DNA from: JAUIET01 sp964352475
Lineage (GTDB): Bacteria; Pseudomonadota; Gammaproteobacteria; Pseudomonadales; JAUIET01
DNA length: 64,000 nucleotides
Reading direction: 5' to 3'
NCBI GenBank assembly: GCA_964352475.1
Contig: CAYGSL010000004.1
Location: 104,125-168,124 of the forward strand
Shown here: positions 24,831-32,806 of the stretch, piece after piece
Position numbering within the stretch: position 1 is the stretch's first letter
Layout: every line of letters begins with the position of its first letter
The notes under the pieces: generated by a model
What the model saw: only the letters and a program-made list of their open reading frames with translations
Database searches by the model: none
Told to the model about the DNA's origin: nothing
Position numbers and translations under genes: made by a program

Positions 24831-25511
24831 TCAGCCAGAGCTGGCTTGGGATGAACGCCGGCGCCCATAGCGCAATTCTTGCAGGTACTCGAAACGCTCT
24901 ATGTCAGCAGCGTAATTGCGTTTTACTGCAGTAATTTCATTTTTCCTCGCTCGGATCTTATTGCGAGTGTCATCCACTTCAATTTCCATCGTACCGATGT
25001 TGTCTAACAACGCCTGCGGAACTTCTCTCCCTGCGCGCTCTGAATTCGCCGCCACTTCCTGCTGGCGTTCAATCTGACCTTTTAAAGAGCGCAAATTACC
25101 GCGAAGAATTGACAATCGAACATTAATTTCGTCAACAACCCGGTTTTGCGATGCTTCTATATCGGCCACGCTGCTGTAGCGCCGCATCAGCATTTCATCT
25201 TTTTTACGTTGTTCAGCCTTAAGTTGCTGCTCGCTCATGGCCTTTTGCTTTGCGGCTATTTGTTCCTTGGTAGCCTGTGGTGCAACGGTGCGTAATACAT
25301 CGCCATTGGCATTGATTACTTCGTAGCCATATTTCACAAATTCTGGTGGCAAGTGGCTATCAATAACCATCGCACCTGCGGGCGTTTTGTATCTAAAATA
25401 CTCGATGCCCGCATGGCTCAACGCGCTACACATCAGCACCACCAACGTGGTCAGCGCCCGGAAACTGATGCTTAAGGGCCTGTTATTCAAGGTCGTATCG
25501 CTCTGCATCAT
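24831..25511 (-). CDS. Exported DUF4124-like coiled-coil protein
   Basis: A 226-residue protein with a signal peptide (FRALTTLVVLMCSALSHA, cleavage near residue 34), a short N-terminal module resembling DUF4124 (IEYFRYKTPAGAMVIDSHLP) and a long charged, heptad-rich helix region (about 85-215) rich in E, K, R and Q, predicted to form a coiled coil. Basic Ser-rich end. Probably periplasmic. I know of no assigned function. It lies downstream of pyrE on the same strand with an 88-base gap. Confidence 0.7.
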   Translation of the reverse strand: MMQSDTTLNNRPLSISFRALTTLVVLMCSALSHAGIEYFRYKTPAGAMVIDSHLPPEFVKYGYEVINANGDVLRTVAPQATKEQIAAKQKAMSEQQLKAEQRKKDEMLMRRYSSVADIEASQNRVVDEINVRLSILRGNLRSLKGQIERQQEVAANSERAGREVPQALLDNIGTMEIEVDDTRNKIRARKNEITAVKRNYAADIERFEYLQELRYGRRRSSQASSG

Positions 25512-25567
25512 TTGGTGATAAAGATGACGGTATTCATAATTTTAGCCAAAAAACCTTGAACAAGCAC

Positions 25568-25584
25568 TGAACGATGATCGTTCA
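25568..25584. repeat. Perfect palindrome TGAACGAT-G-ATCGTTCA
   Basis: Eight-base arms around a single base, 16 bases beyond the pyrE stop and 57 bases upstream of the DUF4124-like gene, both on the minus strand. No U-tract follows in the minus direction, so an operator for the exported coiled-coil gene is as likely as a weak terminator of pyrE. Confidence 0.4.
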
Positions 25585-25599
25585 AAAGGAAAAAGTTTG

Positions 25600-26244
25600 C
25601 TAAATACCGAATTCTTCGCGGTATGTGCGCATTTGCTGCAATTGCACGCTGCTGTTGGCGCCCGCAGCTTCCAGAAATGTGATCAGGTTCGCAAAACTGA
25701 TAATGCTGGTTACGGGAATGCTGTGCTCCGCCTGCAACTCCTGAATCGCGGATTGCTCCGTTTTGCCGCGTTCCTGGCGATCAAGGCCTACTACTATGCC
25801 CGCCGGGGTGGCACCGGCGGCATTTATCATGTCAATTACTTCACGTACGGCGGTACCGGCAGTAATAACGTCATCAACTATCAACACGCGGCCATTCAGT
25901 GGCCCGCCCACAATCGTTCCGCCTTCGCCGTGCGTTTTTGCTTCTTTTCTATTGTAGGCAACGGGTATATCCCTGCCGCTGTTGTCACTCCATGCAATTG
26001 CTGCGGCGGTCGCCAACGGTATTCCCTTGTACGCCGGCCCAAACAGCATATCGAATTCAATGCCGGCCGCTTCTACCGCCTGCATGTAGGCGTTTCCGGT
26101 GCGGCTTAGCGCAGTTCCGGAACGAATTAAACCGGCGTTAAAAAAATACGGGCTGCATCTACCGGACTTCAGCGTGAATTCGCCAAAGCGGAGTACGTCG
26201 TTTTCCAGCGCCAACTGAATAAAATCTGTTTGATAGTCATTCAT
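25600..26244 (-). CDS. pyrE: Orotate phosphoribosyltransferase
   Basis: Converts orotate and PRPP to OMP in pyrimidine synthesis. The N-terminal FIQLALENDVLRFGEFTLKSGRCSPYFFNAG, the catalytic-loop lysines (YNRKEAKTHGEGG) and the PRPP-binding motif VLIVDDVITAGTAVRE are intact. Length 214 matches the gammaproteobacterial enzyme. The family's C-terminal half is complete. Divergent from the Crc-type gene with 39 bases between, as in Pseudomonas. Confidence 0.97.
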   Translation of the reverse strand: MNDYQTDFIQLALENDVLRFGEFTLKSGRCSPYFFNAGLIRSGTALSRTGNAYMQAVEAAGIEFDMLFGPAYKGIPLATAAAIAWSDNSGRDIPVAYNRKEAKTHGEGGTIVGGPLNGRVLIVDDVITAGTAVREVIDMINAAGATPAGIVVGLDRQERGKTEQSAIQELQAEHSIPVTSIISFANLITFLEAAGANSSVQLQQMRTYREEFGI

Positions 26245-26283
26245 TTACAATTATGATACACGCTTAGAGTTGCAGGGGCGATC

Positions 26284-27042
26284 ATGAGAGTCATTAACTT
26301 CTGTGCGGAAGGATTGGAGCAAGCCGCGCAAAAAGGTTTTTTCGAGTGGGCGACCAAGCAGGACGCTGATTTTATCTGCGTGCAAGACTTGCGCGTATCT
26401 GAATACGACATCAAGAACGACGCCTGTTTCCCTTCGCAGTACAACGCCTACTTTTTTGACGCGGTTGAATCGAACACCAATGGCGTTGCTATCTATACTC
26501 GCGAATTACCCAAAGCCATTATGACAGGCTTGGGCTTTGCAGAATTTGATGTGGATGGCTTTTACGTGCAGGCAGACTTTGAACGCTACAGTGTAGGTTC
26601 GTTTTTGGCACCCATGGCAACAGATGGTGACCCAGAGTCGCAAGAACGCAAAATGCGCTTTTATGACCAGTTTCTCGCGCATTTCTCTAAAGTGCGCAAT
26701 AAACGCCGCGAGTACATCCTGACTGGCAACTGGAACATTGCGTTTGAAAATACCGATATGCAAAACCCGCGCGAAGTAAGCGGCTTTCTTGAAGAAGAAC
26801 GCGACTTACTCGGCCAATTGTATGACGAACTCGGTTACGCAGACGCATTTCGCCTGGCTGAAACAGATGACGACGAATACACCTGGTGGCCTGAGGGTGA
26901 ACGAGACCTTAATGGCTGGCGAGTTGATACCCAGGTAGTGTCTGAAGGCTTACGCGGCATGGTAGAACACGCCGCCGTATATCGCGGCGAGATATTTTCA
27001 AACCATGCGCCAGTAATCATCGATTACGAGCTGGACCTCTAG
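26284..27042 (+). CDS. crc: Crc-type catabolite repression control protein (exonuclease III fold)
   Basis: A 252-residue endonuclease/exonuclease/phosphatase-fold protein. It resembles Pseudomonas Crc (CVQDLRVSEYD, TNGVAIYTRELPKAIMTGLGF, YVQADFERYSVGSFLAP, YADAFR, WWPEGE, SNHAPVIIDYEL) and has the same neighbours, pyrE and rph. Crc assists Hfq in repressing translation of catabolic mRNAs. Nuclease residues are changed: D35 instead of Glu in LQE, N149 in GNWN instead of GDxN, and N240 instead of Asp before H241, so nuclease activity is unlikely. A divergent exonuclease III is the alternative. Confidence 0.82.
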   Translation: MRVINFCAEGLEQAAQKGFFEWATKQDADFICVQDLRVSEYDIKNDACFPSQYNAYFFDAVESNTNGVAIYTRELPKAIMTGLGFAEFDVDGFYVQADFERYSVGSFLAPMATDGDPESQERKMRFYDQFLAHFSKVRNKRREYILTGNWNIAFENTDMQNPREVSGFLEEERDLLGQLYDELGYADAFRLAETDDDEYTWWPEGERDLNGWRVDTQVVSEGLRGMVEHAAVYRGEIFSNHAPVIIDYELDL

Positions 27043-27059
27043 CAGGCTGTTGAAACGCT

Positions 27060-27779
27060 CTATTGCGACAACGCCATTTTTTGCACCTGCATAATTTGCG
27101 TTAATCCGCGCTGGGCCAGATCCAGCATGGCTTGCAATTGTTCAGGCGAGTAAGGTTCACCTTCGGCGGTGCCCTGTATTTCGATAAAGCCTTTTGCATC
27201 ACGCATTACTACGTTCATATCAGTTTCGGCCTGTGAATCTTCAGCGTAATCCAGATCAAGTACCGCTTCGCCTTCATACACACCAACAGACACCGCAGAT
27301 ACCATGCCAATGATTGGATTTTCTTTCACGCGCTTAATGTCCATCAAATGATTGACCGCGTCACTCAAGGCAACTGCCGCACCGGAAATGGAAGCACAGC
27401 GCGTGCCTCCGTCGGCCTGTAAAACGTCGCAATCGATTGTTATGGTGTTTTCCCCAAGCTTGTCCATGTCGATAGCCGCCCGTAGAGAACGACCAATCAG
27501 ACGCTGAATTTCCACTGTTCTGCCTGATTGCTTGCCGCGCGCGGCCTCTCTGGCCACCCGTTCGTTGGTAGCACCTGGCAACATGCCATACTCAGCAGTA
27601 AGCCAACCGGACCCACCACCACGCAGCCACCTGGGAACGCCTTTTTCAACGCTGGCGGTGCATAACACGCGGGTATTTCCAACTTCAACTAATACTGAAC
27701 CTGCAGCGTGGCTGGTGTAGTTGCGGGTAAATTTCAAACTGCGCAGCTGGTCTGAGCGGCGGCCACTGGGTCGTTGCAT
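27060..27779 (-). CDS. rph: Ribonuclease PH
   Basis: Phosphorolytic 3'-5' exoribonuclease that trims tRNA 3' ends. The family start RPSGRRSDQLRSLKFTRNYT, VLCTASVEKGVPRWL, GWLTAEYGMLPGAT, the phosphate-binding GKQSGRTVEIQRLIGRSLRA and TIDCDVLQADGGTRCASISGA are all present, with a normal C terminus. Length 239. The ATG with AGGA 8 bases upstream is chosen; 17 further in-frame codons upstream do not look coding. Convergent with crc (17 bases). Confidence 0.96.
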   Translation of the reverse strand: MQRPSGRRSDQLRSLKFTRNYTSHAAGSVLVEVGNTRVLCTASVEKGVPRWLRGGGSGWLTAEYGMLPGATNERVAREAARGKQSGRTVEIQRLIGRSLRAAIDMDKLGENTITIDCDVLQADGGTRCASISGAAVALSDAVNHLMDIKRVKENPIIGMVSAVSVGVYEGEAVLDLDYAEDSQAETDMNVVMRDAKGFIEIQGTAEGEPYSPEQLQAMLDLAQRGLTQIMQVQKMALSQ

Positions 27780-27922
27780 GAATATTCCTGTTTTTCGGCT
27801 TGTGGTTGTGGGATTAGTGGAGTGTCTCAAATAGTTGAGTACAATACGCGTCTACCGCATGCGCTACCTGATGGACAGAGCGTTTAGCGGGTACAGCGCA
27901 CAACTTACAGTATGACAGCCTT

Positions 27923-28561
27923 TTGAACAGCACTGAACAACAGAACAAAGCCAGCGGACAACTGTTTACGGTTTCCGCACCATCCGGTGCCGGTAAAACC
28001 AGCCTGGTGCAGGCCCTGATTGCCGCAGTTCCCAACATCAATGTGTCGGTATCACACACCACCCGCTTACGCAGGGCCGGTGAGCACAACGGTGTGAACT
28101 ATCACTTTATTGATGAGACGCAATTCAATGCCATGCGCGAAGCTGGCGATTTTCTCGAGCACGCTACGGTATTCAACAACAACTATGGCACTTCAAGAAG
28201 CGAGGTCGAGTTGGTATTAGCCAATGGCGAAGATGTGATTCTAGAGATTGATTGGCAGGGTGCTGCGCAAATTAAGCAACTGTTGCCAACGACCGTATCG
28301 ATTTTTATTCTGCCACCGTCATTGCAGGCGCTGGAAGAACGCCTGACGGGTCGCGGCCAGGACGACGAAACCGTGATTGCCGGGCGCATGCAGGCAGCCG
28401 TGAACGAAATCAGCCACTATGCAGCAGCCGATTATCTAATCGTAAACGAGGTGTTTGCCACAGCTTTGGCCGAGCTCGAGCATATCGTTCGCGGCCAGCG
28501 CCTGAGCCTGGCGCGCCAACAGCAACGACACGCACAACTACTGGCTGAGCTTCTGGCGTAG
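27923..28561 (+). CDS. gmk: Guanylate kinase
   Basis: Phosphorylates GMP to GDP. The P-loop is VSAPSGAGKTSLVQAL; VSHTTRLRRAGEHNGVNYHFI is the GMP-binding segment, with FLEHATVFNNNYGTSR, LEIDWQGAAQIKQ and SIFILPPSLQALEERLTGRGQD following. Length 212. The only suitable start is a TTG with no clear ribosome site, so expression may be weak or the start slightly misjudged. yicC, often between rph and gmk, is absent; gmk is divergent from rph. Confidence 0.95.
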   Translation: MNSTEQQNKASGQLFTVSAPSGAGKTSLVQALIAAVPNINVSVSHTTRLRRAGEHNGVNYHFIDETQFNAMREAGDFLEHATVFNNNYGTSRSEVELVLANGEDVILEIDWQGAAQIKQLLPTTVSIFILPPSLQALEERLTGRGQDDETVIAGRMQAAVNEISHYAAADYLIVNEVFATALAELEHIVRGQRLSLARQQQRHAQLLAELLA

Positions 28562-28619
28562 CGTTTGGAGCGACAGCAGCACAAAATTGCCAACAAAGTG
28601 CACACAGCCGCGTCGGGAA

Positions 28620-28648
28620 TTGTTTGTAGCCTTCATCTACGCTACAAT
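28620..28648 (+). promoter_or_regulatory. Probable rpoZ-spoT promoter
   Basis: TTGTTT (28620-28625), a 17-base spacer, then TACAAT (28643-28648). Transcription would start near 28655 and leave a leader of about 120 bases before rpoZ. It lies in the 215-base gap after gmk. Confidence 0.6.
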
Positions 28649-28661
28649 ATCGGGTTCGATC

Positions 28662-28676
28662 GAGGCAATATGCCTC
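28662..28676. promoter_or_regulatory. Small hairpin at the start of the rpoZ leader
   Basis: GAGGCA-ATA-TGCCTC is a perfect 6-pair hairpin with a three-base loop, just downstream of the expected rpoZ transcription start. It could stabilise the 5' end of the mRNA or act in regulation; no function is shown. Confidence 0.3.
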
Positions 28677-28776
28677 ACTTTACACTCACACTACAGTGCC
28701 GTGTTTTCCCAGTGTCAGGCCAATTTGAGGCTTAGTCAGGAAAGAATCTAACGGCAGCACATTTAGGGTACTCGAA

Positions 28777-29262
28777 ATGGCACGCGTTACAGTTGAAGAT
28801 TGTCTTGAAAATGTAGGCAATCGCTTTGATCTAGTGATGATCGCAAGCAAGAGAGCCAGACAAATAGCCACCGGTGGTAAAGAGCCGCTGGTCAAAGAAG
28901 ACGGCGACAAGCCAACTGTTATCGCACTGCGTGAGATCAAGGACAACCTGATCAACGACGATATATTGCGTGAAACGGAAGAGGCCGAAGAAAACTTCGA
29001 ACACGAAATGGACCTGGCAGTATCAGGCGAAAGCGAAACAAGCGGTATGACACAGCACCAGGGGCTGGGCGCATTCCGCCGCTCCGAGTCGTTTCAAAGC
29101 GACGCGGAAGCCGTTGGTGGCAGTATCGCTCCAGCGGCACCTGAGGCCAGCGCCGAAGAAACCATCACACCGGCCCCTGCCGATGACCTTGATACCGACG
29201 CCCTGATTCGCGCACTGCAAGCGGCGAGCAATGTTGAGCCAGACGCGCCTGGCAGCGAATAG
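28777..29262 (+). CDS. rpoZ: RNA polymerase omega subunit with long acidic tail
   Basis: Small RNA polymerase subunit that helps beta' folding and forms part of a ppGpp site in E. coli. Residues 1-70 are a normal omega (MARVTVEDCLENVGNRFDLV, MIASKRARQIATGG, PTVIALREI). The typical protein is about 90 residues; this one is 161, with an extra acidic, Ala/Pro/Glu-rich tail from about residue 75 ending DTDALIRALQAASNVEPDA. The frame is uninterrupted and codon use is similar, so the tail seems real. Encoded just upstream of spoT, the usual pairing. Confidence 0.93.
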   Translation: MARVTVEDCLENVGNRFDLVMIASKRARQIATGGKEPLVKEDGDKPTVIALREIKDNLINDDILRETEEAEENFEHEMDLAVSGESETSGMTQHQGLGAFRRSESFQSDAEAVGGSIAPAAPEASAEETITPAPADDLDTDALIRALQAASNVEPDAPGSE

Positions 29263-29350
29263 TTTCCTGCAAGCGAAACTGGTTTGCTTCTTTGATGTAA
29301 TGCGGCCAGTTTCTCTCGTGCGTCTGCTAGCCCTGACGGATTAGCGCCCG

Positions 29351-31477
29351 TTGCAGACAATTGATACCTTAGCCAACTCACTCTGTGAGTATTTGCCTGT
29401 TGACCAAATTCAGCAGGTTAAGCGCGCGTACTATTTCGCCGAACAAGCCCACGACGGCCAGACCAGACGCAGCGGCGAACCCTACGTTACCCACCCGCTG
29501 GCTGTAGCCGGCATTCTCGCCGACATGCACATGGACGATCAAAGCCTGATGGCAGCGATGTTACACGACGTCATCGAAGATACCGGCGTCGATAAAGACG
29601 CCATCGCCGAGCAGTTCGGAGATACTGTGGCCGAACTGGTGGATGGCCTGTCTAAGCTGGCTAAAATCGGTTTCAGTTCCCGCGCTGAGGCGGCAGCTGA
29701 GAATTTCCAGAAAATGGCATTGGCCATGTCGCGTGACATCCGGGTGATTTTGATCAAGCTGGCTGATCGACTGCATAACATGCGCACTCTCGGCGTGCTC
29801 AGTGTGGATAAGCGCAGACGCATCGCGGTTGAAACTCTTGAGATTTACGCGCCGATAGCCAACCGGCTAGGCATGAATACAACACGCGTTGAATTGGAAG
29901 ACCTGGGGTTTACTGCCATGTACCCAATGCGGGCGCGGCGTATTGAAGCCGCAGTTCGGTCAGCGCGCGGTAATCGTAAGGAAGTTTTGCAGCAGATCAA
30001 AGCGTCTCTGGAAGCCCGCCTCAGCAATGAGAATTTAAGCGCAAGAGTATTGGGCAGGGAAAAGCATCTGTTTAGCATTTACGAGAAAATGCGCACCAAA
30101 CGCAAATCGTTCTCGGAAATTATGGACGTGTATGCGTTTCGAATTGTCGTTGAAGATGTAGACACCTGCTATCGCGTATTGGGTGCTGTGCACAACTTGT
30201 ATAAACCGGTAGCCGGTCATTTCAAAGACTACATCGCTATCCCTAAAGCCAATGGTTACCAAAGCCTGCATACCGTTCTGTTTGGGATGCATGGCGTGCC
30301 CATCGAAATTCAAATTCGCACAGAAGGCATGGAAGAGCTGGCCAATAAGGGCATTGCGGCGCACTGGTTGTATAAGAGCGGCGATGACGACGCCGATGTT
30401 AATTCACATACACGTGCCAGGCAGTGGGTGCAAAGCTTACTGGAATTGCAGGAGAGCGCTGGCAATTCTCAAGAATTTATTGAACACGTCAAAACCGACT
30501 TGTTTCCGGAGGAAGTGTACGTATTCACACCGAAGGGAGAAATTCGCGCCCTACCCAGTGGCTCAACTGCAGTTGATTTCGCCTACGAAGTGCATACTGA
30601 TGTTGGCAATAGCTGTGTTGCCTGCCGCATTAACCGGCGCTTCGCGCCACTGAGCGAGCAATTGCAAAGCGGCGAAACTGTAGAAATTATTACCGCACCC
30701 GGCTCGCAGCCTAACCCATCCTGGTTGAACTTTGTCGTCAGCGGCAAGGCGCGCAGCAACATTCGTCATTTTCTCAAGAACCAGCGCCACACAGAAGCCA
30801 TCGAACTGGGCCGAAGGTTACTCGACAAAGCTCTGGAAAATCTCAACACCAGTTTTAAGAAAATGGACAAGAAGCGAATTCAAACGCTGCTTGAAGAAAC
30901 CGGCTATGAGAACTTTGATTTGATTCTGGAGGATATTGGCCTTGGTAATCGGGTGGCCTATTTGACGGCCAGGCGCCTGGTACCCGAGAAAGTTGTCAGT
31001 AAGGCCAACACCAAGACAAACAGCACCCGTAATGATTCCTTCGCTATCAACGGCGCAGAAGGAATGATGGTTAGTTTTGCCAAATGCTGCCACGCCATTC
31101 CGGGCGACCCGATTGCAGGCCATATCAGCGCCGGGCGCGGCATTGTTGTGCACGTTGCAAACTGCCGAAACATTATCGAGTTTCGAGATAATCCTGAGCG
31201 CTGCATAGAGCTGACCTGGCATGACAAGGCAAAAGGTGAGTTCCAGGTTGAGCTACGCGTAGAGCTGGCGCAACAGCGCGGTGCTATTGCTGAGCTGGCC
31301 AATAAAGTCAGCAGCCTTGACGCGCCTATCGAAAAAATAAACACTGAAGATCGTGATGCAAAAACAGCGGTAGTACGGCTGGAGATCGGGGTTCATGACC
31401 GGGTACATTTAGCCCGCATCATGAAACGTATTCGAGCAATGAAATCGGTCGCGTCTGTGTCAAGAATGAAATCCTGA
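29351..31477 (+). CDS. spoT: (p)ppGpp synthetase/hydrolase SpoT
   Basis: A 708-residue RelA/SpoT enzyme that hydrolyses and makes (p)ppGpp. Domains in order: HD hydrolase (about 25-180; RSGEPYVTHPLAVAGIL, LHDVIEDTG), synthetase (about 230-340; DVYAFRIVVEDVDTCY, FKDYIAIPKANGYQSLHT, EIQIRT), TGS (about 385-445; VYVFTPKGEIRALPSGSTAVDFAYEV), zinc-finger-like/helical region with CCHAIPGDPI, and ACT (about 635-705). HD residues are intact, so it should be the hydrolase needed for viability when RelA is present. The start is TTG. Confidence 0.96.
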   Translation: MQTIDTLANSLCEYLPVDQIQQVKRAYYFAEQAHDGQTRRSGEPYVTHPLAVAGILADMHMDDQSLMAAMLHDVIEDTGVDKDAIAEQFGDTVAELVDGLSKLAKIGFSSRAEAAAENFQKMALAMSRDIRVILIKLADRLHNMRTLGVLSVDKRRRIAVETLEIYAPIANRLGMNTTRVELEDLGFTAMYPMRARRIEAAVRSARGNRKEVLQQIKASLEARLSNENLSARVLGREKHLFSIYEKMRTKRKSFSEIMDVYAFRIVVEDVDTCYRVLGAVHNLYKPVAGHFKDYIAIPKANGYQSLHTVLFGMHGVPIEIQIRTEGMEELANKGIAAHWLYKSGDDDADVNSHTRARQWVQSLLELQESAGNSQEFIEHVKTDLFPEEVYVFTPKGEIRALPSGSTAVDFAYEVHTDVGNSCVACRINRRFAPLSEQLQSGETVEIITAPGSQPNPSWLNFVVSGKARSNIRHFLKNQRHTEAIELGRRLLDKALENLNTSFKKMDKKRIQTLLEETGYENFDLILEDIGLGNRVAYLTARRLVPEKVVSKANTKTNSTRNDSFAINGAEGMMVSFAKCCHAIPGDPIAGHISAGRGIVVHVANCRNIIEFRDNPERCIELTWHDKAKGEFQVELRVELAQQRGAIAELANKVSSLDAPIEKINTEDRDAKTAVVRLEIGVHDRVHLARIMKRIRAMKSVASVSRMKS

Positions 31478-31493
31478 ACCGAGTTGATAAACA

Positions 31494-31877
31494 ATGAGCA
31501 CAAAAGAAGTTATCCATACCGATCAATCGCCTGCTGCGATTGGACCGTACTCACAAGCCATAAAAGCAGGGAACACGGTGTACATATCCGGTCAGATTCC
31601 GCTTGATCCGGATACCATGGAACTGGTTGAAGGAGATATAACAGCACAAGCGCATCGGGTTTTCCAGAACATGCGTGCTGTTGCCCTGGCTTCCGGCGGC
31701 ACACTGGATAATGCGGTGAAAGTGAATATTTCTTTGCCTGATCTTGGCAATTTTGCGGCCGTAAACGAGGTGATGAAAGAATACTTCAACGAACCTTACC
31801 CGGCCCGTGCTTGTGTTGGCGTGGCGGCGTTACCAAAAGACTGTGATTTGGAAGTGGAAGCTATTTTAGCCTTGTAG
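31494..31877 (+). CDS. ridA: RidA enamine/imine deaminase
   Basis: A 127-residue YjgF/YER057c/UK114 protein that hydrolyses reactive 2-aminoacrylate and related imines, protecting PLP enzymes. AAIGPYSQAIKAGNTVYISGQIPL, the NM(R/K)AV helix, VKVNISLPDLGNFAAVNEVM and PYPARACVGVAALPKDCDLEVEAIL with the substrate-binding Arg are all present. It follows spoT by 16 bases, the standard spoT-ridA order in Pseudomonas, and its end overlaps the convergent next gene. Confidence 0.97.
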   Translation: MSTKEVIHTDQSPAAIGPYSQAIKAGNTVYISGQIPLDPDTMELVEGDITAQAHRVFQNMRAVALASGGTLDNAVKVNISLPDLGNFAAVNEVMKEYFNEPYPARACVGVAALPKDCDLEVEAILAL

Positions 31878-32756
31878 CTCAGGCTTTGTATTTCCAGTAA
31901 TCGAGTCGATTACCTCGCGGTAACCATCGCGAAAACCCGGGTAGCGAAAATGAAATCCGCTGTCCAGCAAACGCTGATTGCTACAGCGTTTACTGCCTGG
32001 ATTGCGCTGTGCCTTGTCACCGCTCCCGAAATGGCTGATGGGGTATTCAACACCCAATTGCGCGGCTAGCCAACGTTCTACTTCCTGTTTGCGTACGGGT
32101 TCATTGTCCACGCCCAGATAGCAAGACTGAACGGTCTCACCCAGTGCATCCAGGTTCAGCAAGTGCATAATAGCTGCTGCAACATCGTAACGATGTATTC
32201 GATTGGTAAAGTGATTGCTTGAGCTAAATCGGCCTTCCTGAACCGCTTCTACAAGCCGAGTACTTTCCGAACTGTAAATTCCGCCACATCGAATACTGGT
32301 GGATGGTATGGCGCTGTCGGTCAGCATCTGTTCGCACTGCAACATCGCTTGTCCGCTAAAACCACCTGGCGATGTATCAGATGATTCATCAATCAAATCA
32401 TCGTTGCACTGACCGTACACGCTGGTACTTGATACGAATACAATTCGCTTTGGCGGCTGCTGAATTGCCGCAAGCACATTACGCGTGCCTGCCACATAAG
32501 TCTGCTGATAGCCTTCACTTGTGTACTCACGCGGCGTGAAAGTCAGCAACAAATAGTCGGCAACGCAGTCTGATAACAACTGGCTTACTGCTGCTGTATC
32601 GGTATAGTCCACATTGTGGCCTGAAATTCCTGGTGCCAACTTCGCCGTGTTGCGTCGCGCGCCGTGCAGCTGCCAAGCTGATTCAGCGGAATTCTGAGCG
32701 GCAATGGCATTGCCTATGGCACCACAACCAATGATTAACAGAGACGGTTTTTTCAC
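31866..32756 (-). CDS. NAD-dependent epimerase/dehydratase-family protein (YeeZ-like)
   Basis: A 296-residue Rossmann protein of the extended SDR type. The dinucleotide motif is LLIIGCGAIGNAIAA; FVSSTSVYG and IRCGGIYS resemble the catalytic regions of YeeZ/YliI-like sugar epimerase relatives, but the canonical YxxxK is not obvious (the residues after SVYG are QCND). Substrate unknown. The GTG start is chosen because the ORF extension upstream overlaps recG and lacks family similarity. Its 3' end overlaps ridA by 12 bases. Confidence 0.72.
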   Translation of the reverse strand: MKKPSLLIIGCGAIGNAIAAQNSAESAWQLHGARRNTAKLAPGISGHNVDYTDTAAVSQLLSDCVADYLLLTFTPREYTSEGYQQTYVAGTRNVLAAIQQPPKRIVFVSSTSVYGQCNDDLIDESSDTSPGGFSGQAMLQCEQMLTDSAIPSTSIRCGGIYSSESTRLVEAVQEGRFSSSNHFTNRIHRYDVAAAIMHLLNLDALGETVQSCYLGVDNEPVRKQEVERWLAAQLGVEYPISHFGSGDKAQRNPGSKRCSNQRLLDSGFHFRYPGFRDGYREVIDSITGNTKPELQG

Positions 32757-32806
32757 AGCGCTATTGTACGGCAATGCGCTATGCTTGCACGGCATTTGAA
32801 TTGGGT

